A DNA stretch of 64,000 nt from Euwallacea fornicatus (taxonomy: Eukaryota; Arthropoda; Insecta; Coleoptera; Curculionidae): NCBI RefSeq assembly GCF_040115645.1, contig NC_089577.1:620001-684000 (forward strand). Reading direction: 5' to 3'. A program made the translations under genes and the position numbers. The notes beneath the pieces are model-generated. The model did no database searches. It was not told the DNA's origin and saw only the letters and a program-made list of their open reading frames with translations. This document shows positions 59,797 through 64,000 of the stretch, piece after piece; positions within the stretch are counted from its first letter, which is position 1; each line of letters begins with the position of its first letter.

Positions 59797-61794
59797 TGAC
59801 AAATAATGTTTTATTCATATCCAAAAACTCTTTTCATCCCTTGTTCAATGGATAAATGCGGGAAAGGTTATTTTCTCAAACCGCCCGCAAGATGGGACTA
59901 AAGCGAGAAGGTTGCAAGTTGTAGCGAATTAATCCGGGAGCATAAAATCCGGGAAAACGATCGTGGAATGGCGATGCGCGCGGCCCCCGCGCGACCCTTG
60001 AGAGCCCGGCTGAAATTTCAGTCGGTTTCAGGTTTTCAGGGTTTGTGGTCAAGCAACACGCATTGCCCTGAAAGGTGACCACTGGTTTAATTGACGTCCC
60101 CGGTAAGAACTTATCTCATTTAGTCTGATTTGGGTCCAAACTAAAGCGAATTCGTTTGAGGAGCGGTGTATTTCCAGCTAGGCATGAATCTCAGTAGCGC
60201 ACCATTTTCTTTCGATATTGGGAATGGAGGTCATCTTACAAATACAGTCTTTGACGTGGAAATCATGAATCGGCTCTTCCCTTCAAGATATACAGTGGCG
60301 TTCCCTTCTTTAACCGTTCTAAAATTGATTTATTTTTTAATATTTGTTCCGTTGTCTTAATTAAGTACCGTAATAATTGATTTTCAAGCGAAATAAGTGC
60401 GTAAATGACGACTTCGTGTGGTAAGGAATCTTTCGGTGGTGAATAATTCAAGCTTACTCGACTATTGTGAGGAGAGGTGAGTGAGTGTAAGCCGCCTCTT
60501 AATATTCAGGAGCTGTTATTGATGTAAATTGCTTTTAGATTGTGAGGGGTTAAATGGAAATCCACAGAATTCCCACGCATAATTCAGAAATCCCTCGTAA
60601 TTATAAGTTTCAATTCAGAACGTCCAGGCTTCAATCCCTTGTAGCTCCTGATTTATTGTAACTTGCTAAAACTTCCCTAAAGGGCAAAAAACATTTTCCA
60701 AAATCAATTCTAGTTCCGCAAGAAATAGCCATTTGGGTCAACTAGAACTGCCCGATTGGACCTTTAAAAATTGGATTATTCAGAAAAGAAAATCGTCTTC
60801 TTGGTCTTTCAGATTCTTTCCAGAACTTCACAAAAACTTCTCAGAAAAATTGATAGCTATTTCTGTAAGTCCTCGGAAGCCATGCCGCACGTGTTCAAAG
60901 AGGAGACAGGTGTATTATTTTCTAATTGTTAGGGGTCATTCAGAAGCTTTTTAAAGGCACTGTGGACATATATAGCTTCTTTATCTCTTATTTGACTCTT
61001 TAAATTTTAAGATAATAAAACGTTGATAAGAATATTATTCAACTATTGTGTACCGCAACTTTGCATTCACCAATTCGTGGCGAAAGCACGAGATAGTTGC
61101 AGATAAATAAACACAGTGTTAGGCGATTAATTTCCCACGTTGAAACTCATGTATTTACATTTCTTAGTAAATGGGCTTTTATTCCTTTGCTTCGGATATT
61201 TTTAGTATTGCTACGTAAGGTTAGTCTTAAGAAAAATTATTACGCCTCTAAGAAAAACTTATCTGGGCTTCCCACAATTCGATGCATTTTTATTTAAACT
61301 AGATTGATGGAATTTTAACAGCGGGGGTAATTGAAACTATTTTTAGAGGGTGCCCTGCACGAAACCCAGCAATTGAGGCCTAGATATCATCTAAAGGGCG
61401 ATAAGCTTTAAACGCCATTGCGATCTTGACTATATGGTGCGTGTCCCACAACAGGGTAAACTATCTCTATGATAAATTAGGAACCATACAAACATTGTGC
61501 AATTTTAATCTCCAAAAGGAAAAATAGAGCCACTTAAAAAGTCGTTTTTGCCCCAACGACCTTATTTGTGAAGGATGATAATCCGCCTTGGGGGAGTTTT
61601 CGTACACAATCATCCTCTAATAACTCACTGCTGTAATTCTTTAGAGGGCCAGCGCTAAAATGGCTGGATGAAAAGGGTTATTTTTAGGTAAAGTGTGCGG
61701 GGTTACATTGATTTTAGCATATCGGTGGTTTTTCATGCGGCCCATAATTAGCTTCGTTTCACGTGACCTAATCGATTTGCAGAAAGAACTCAAA
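59797..61794. other. Intergenic region before the GST gene
   Basis: About 2 kb. A GC-rich patch at 59880-60080 stands out but encodes nothing I recognise. A splice-acceptor-like TTGCAG ends at 61781, 13 nt before the GST ATG, so the GST 5' UTR probably continues in an upstream exon somewhere in this stretch. Confidence 0.5.
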
Positions 61795-62371
61795 ATGACA
61801 TCCGAGGAGGATCAGCATCAGTACAAACTGCTCTATTTCGACATCCCGGGCCGTGCCGAGCACATCCGGTATATCTTCGCATATGCAGACGTCGAATACG
61901 AGGACGTCCGCTTCCAGAAGGACCAGTGGCCGGAGATTAAGAAAAGTTTGTTCACTCTTAACCATCAGTTCTCAAATTTTCTTATAAACCTTTTCAGGTA
62001 CCCCATTCGGGAAAGTACCAGTGCTGGAAATTGATGGTAAACAGGTCGCGCAGAGCAATGCCATCGCCCGATACCTGGCGCACAAGTTTGGCCTCGCCGG
62101 CAAGGATGAATGGGAGGCCTTGCAGTGCGACGTTCTAGTAGACACCCTTGGCGATCTTCAGGCTAGTATGTAATTCCACTTAAGAACGTGGTGCGCGTTT
62201 GGATGCTGATTTTGTATCACTCACGCAGGTGTGACGCACGCGATGAAAGAGCCGGACCCCATCAAGCGGGAGGAGATGCGCGCCAGAGTGACCAAAGAGG
62301 AGCTGCCCTTCTACCTGTCTAAATTTGAGGCAGTGGTCAAAGATAATGGAGGATTTTCCGTCGGAAATAGC
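61795..62371 (+). CDS. GstS1: Sigma-class glutathione S-transferase, 3' end not found
   Basis: Exons 61795-61945, 61998-62165 and 62229-62371 give the first 154 codons. The thioredoxin-like domain shows LLYFDIPGRAEHIRY, with the catalytic Tyr in LLYF, and TPFGKVPVLEIDGK followed by QSNAIARYLAHKFGL, the glutathione-binding SNA motif. A helical C-terminal domain begins DEWEALQCD and continues to GGFSVGNS, where a GTAAGT donor occurs at 62372. The family continues for about 45-50 residues, starting LTWAD or similar, and I find no such exon up to 64000. A short extension (MTSEEDQHQYK) precedes the usual start. Sigma GSTs detoxify lipid peroxidation products. Confidence 0.88.
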
Positions 62372-63652
62372 GTAAGTGATCTCTTGTATACAGGGTTGTT
62401 AAAATGGCGGTGAAGTAGTGCTCCAGAAATATCCGTGCCATAATGTAAAATAACTGTCTTAAAATACTTTTTTTGACAATTTTACACGCAGGTAACTTTG
62501 CGGGCACATAACTCATAAGGAATGGTAAAAATATTAATAACGGTTGATTTAAATGGCATCCAGCACGCCTAAGATTGCGAGCACATGCAGAAGAACGCTC
62601 GCTTTGCAGCTTAGATAGGACTAGAAATTTCGGCATCGTTGTGGTTTAGATGGCGTAAATTGCTACTATCGCTGCGGAAGCAGGACATCGCGGAGCCGTT
62701 GTAGTCTTTAGGGCTTTCTACCTTATCAATAACTCCACGCAGACTCTTGCGGACAGAGAGCACTAAGTCTGCATTTGTCTTACTTAATATTACTGTTAAA
62801 TTGACAAAACGTCAATCATATCCTTAGGGATACTTCTTTCACTTAACTTTTTTTTCATTTTGACATCTGTCAAATATGTGACATTCTTGACGTCTGCTAA
62901 AATAAAGACATTTAAATTCATTTTGAACTTATAACCATTAACTATCCAGAAATAGTCATATTTCGAAAACTGTTGAAGGTCGAAATGGAATATGCTACGT
63001 GAAATATTTTTAAAACTTTTAGAAGAATCCAATAATGCAATAATACACGAAATGTTCAGTTAAAATTTTGGCTTCGCTACCGTAGAAGCGGCAATACTGC
63101 ATTTTTCAAAGAATTTCAAAAATGTAGAACAATTCCTCTCCAACCAAATATTCATTAAAGCCTCCGAGCCGTTCTCGAAAAACCTCTGATGTTTCAGAGA
63201 GTGTGGGACACCCTATATTAGACGTAAGTTGCCACGGTGAACTCACTTCCTTCAGTTTTACTGCCATGGATTAATACAAAATTTGTCAACAAGGCGGCAA
63301 AATTGAGAAAACAATATTGTGTTCCTTACTTCTATATTGTTATTCAAGACTTAACCCTATAAAATGTCTATGATACAACACGTCATTTAAATTTCATGTC
63401 ATTGTCAACTGCCAACTTTTGCTACGTGGCTTCATGTCTCCTGCGTCTCATCGTATTTTTTCCGTTTAACACATAAATTCTTAAAATATATTTATTTAAA
63501 TTACATGAAATAATACACAGAATAAAAGTAATTACAAGATTTACATTTTTTTCACAATAATGTTTTAGTAGGCATGTTTCTCTTAATTCGTAAACTTTAT
63601 ATCTCAGTCCACCTTTAAAAAATCTTGTCTATCCCAATATAAACTGTAATTA
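62372..63652. other. Putative GST intron / intergenic region
   Basis: Contains a TATACAGGG transposon-end word at 62387-62395 and a cluster of TGACA/TGTCA words at 62800-62900, including TGACATCTGTCA. No GST terminal exon was found. AT-rich sequence near 63480-63560 should include the 3' end of the minus-strand mucin-like gene. Confidence 0.5.
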
Positions 63653-64000
63653 CTAATAACTCGTGTTAAAGTTATGTGGAATATTCATCTTATACCAATG
63701 AAAACCATAAAAGGTTGCTAAGTACCAAACTTTGAATACAATATGAACCGCCAATTATCTTACCCAGAACAAATGATGCCGCATTGTTTGGTTTTGGCTT
63801 TTCTGTCGATGAATTTGGAGTAGTGTCAGGATCTGTTGTAGTTGTGTCGGGTGGCGCCGTAGTCGTGTCAGGACCTTTTGTAGTTGTGTCGGGTGGCGCC
63901 GTAGTCGTGTCAGGACCTTTTGTAGTTGTGTCGGGTGGCGCCGTAGTCGTGTCAGGACCTTTTGTAGTTGTGTCGGGTGGCGCCGTAGTCGTGTCAGGAC
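63653..64000 (-). CDS. Mucin-like Thr/Pro-rich protein, 3' part only
   Basis: The minus strand enters the window inside an exon that encodes repeated PDTTTAPPDTTTKG units, then PDTTTTDPDTTPNSSTEKPK and AASFVLG. It ends at a GTAAGA donor (63763-63762). A last exon, 63717-63653, continues in phase as ATFYGFHWYKMN and ends in SY before a TAG. The Thr/Pro repeats would be heavily O-glycosylated. The hydrophobic stretch and short tail resemble CD164/visgun sialomucins in layout, but sequence support is weak. The 5' part lies beyond the window. Confidence 0.6.
63838..64000 (-). repeat. 42-bp coding tandem repeat, at least 3.9 copies
   Basis: Three identical 42-bp units (63838-63879, 63880-63921, 63922-63963) and 37 bases of a fourth reach the window end. 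Each encodes 14 residues of the Thr/Pro repeat on the minus strand. Perfect identity implies recent expansion or ongoing homogenisation. Confidence 0.95.

Noticed and set aside
59876..60082. GC-rich minus-strand frame of 68 codons
   Set aside because: No homology recognised and no splice context; more likely a GC-rich non-coding patch.
1..64000. CRISPR arrays, bacterial defence systems, tRNA or rRNA genes
   Set aside because: Repeats present are short tandem or transposon ends, not spaced arrays. No cloverleaf or T-loop consensus was found by eye; a tRNAscan or Rfam run would be needed to exclude small RNAs fully.

Overview
This is a nuclear genome window from an arthropod, most likely a beetle. 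The evidence is spliced genes with canonical GT-AG introns, many only 49-59 nt long, animal-specific proteins throughout, and scattered TATACAGGG-type transposon ends that I associate with beetle genomes. The beetle call is an inference; 'insect' is firmer. No bacterial, phage, CRISPR or organelle sequence was seen. Gene models were built by hand from reading frame, splice sites and recall of protein families, so exon edges are predictions. Where I give full exon lists, the exon lengths add up to an open frame.

Left part (1-33.6 kb) is gene-poor. The first 16.7 kb holds no gene I can support, only low-complexity tracts, small repeats and a 554-bp non-autonomous DNA transposon with long inverted ends (11338-11891). 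A small secreted alanine/proline-rich, cuticle-like gene with a clear TATA promoter lies at 16724-17214 (-). A knirps/eagle-family nuclear receptor (21880-28365, -) has its two zinc-finger halves separated by a 5.5-kb intron. Long non-coding flanks around such a developmental regulator fit a regulatory landscape, but no enhancer is proven.

Right part (33.6-60 kb) is gene-dense. In order: a FAM234-like membrane protein (-) with an opposite-strand RING-CH/MARCH-like gene nested in one intron; a DUOX maturation factor (mol/DUOXA, -); a 4-kb gap; a divergent SLC7/CAT-like membrane protein (-) head-to-head with the PRC2 subunit Su(z)12 (+); the UBX protein TUG/ASPSCR1 (-) head-to-head with the rRNA-modifying enzyme Tsr3 (+); Mediator subunit MED23 (-), which is tail-to-tail with Tsr3 at 73 bp and head-to-head with Ragulator subunit Lamtor4 (+); then MOSPD1 (+). 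These are mostly housekeeping genes sharing compact promoters; no joint pathway is implied.

The right edge has a sigma-class GST (+) whose last exon is not found in the window, and the 3' end of a mucin-like gene (-) with a perfect 42-bp tandem repeat running off the end.

Best leads: the nested RING-CH gene, which lacks one expected zinc ligand and needs a 57-nt intron to avoid a stop; an in-frame UGA followed by a 16-codon acidic extension in the SLC7-like gene; a stop codon overlapping a perfect splice donor in mol; a cluster of TGACA/TGTCA sites with a perfect 16-bp palindrome in the knirps-family intron; and the long-TIR transposon relic.
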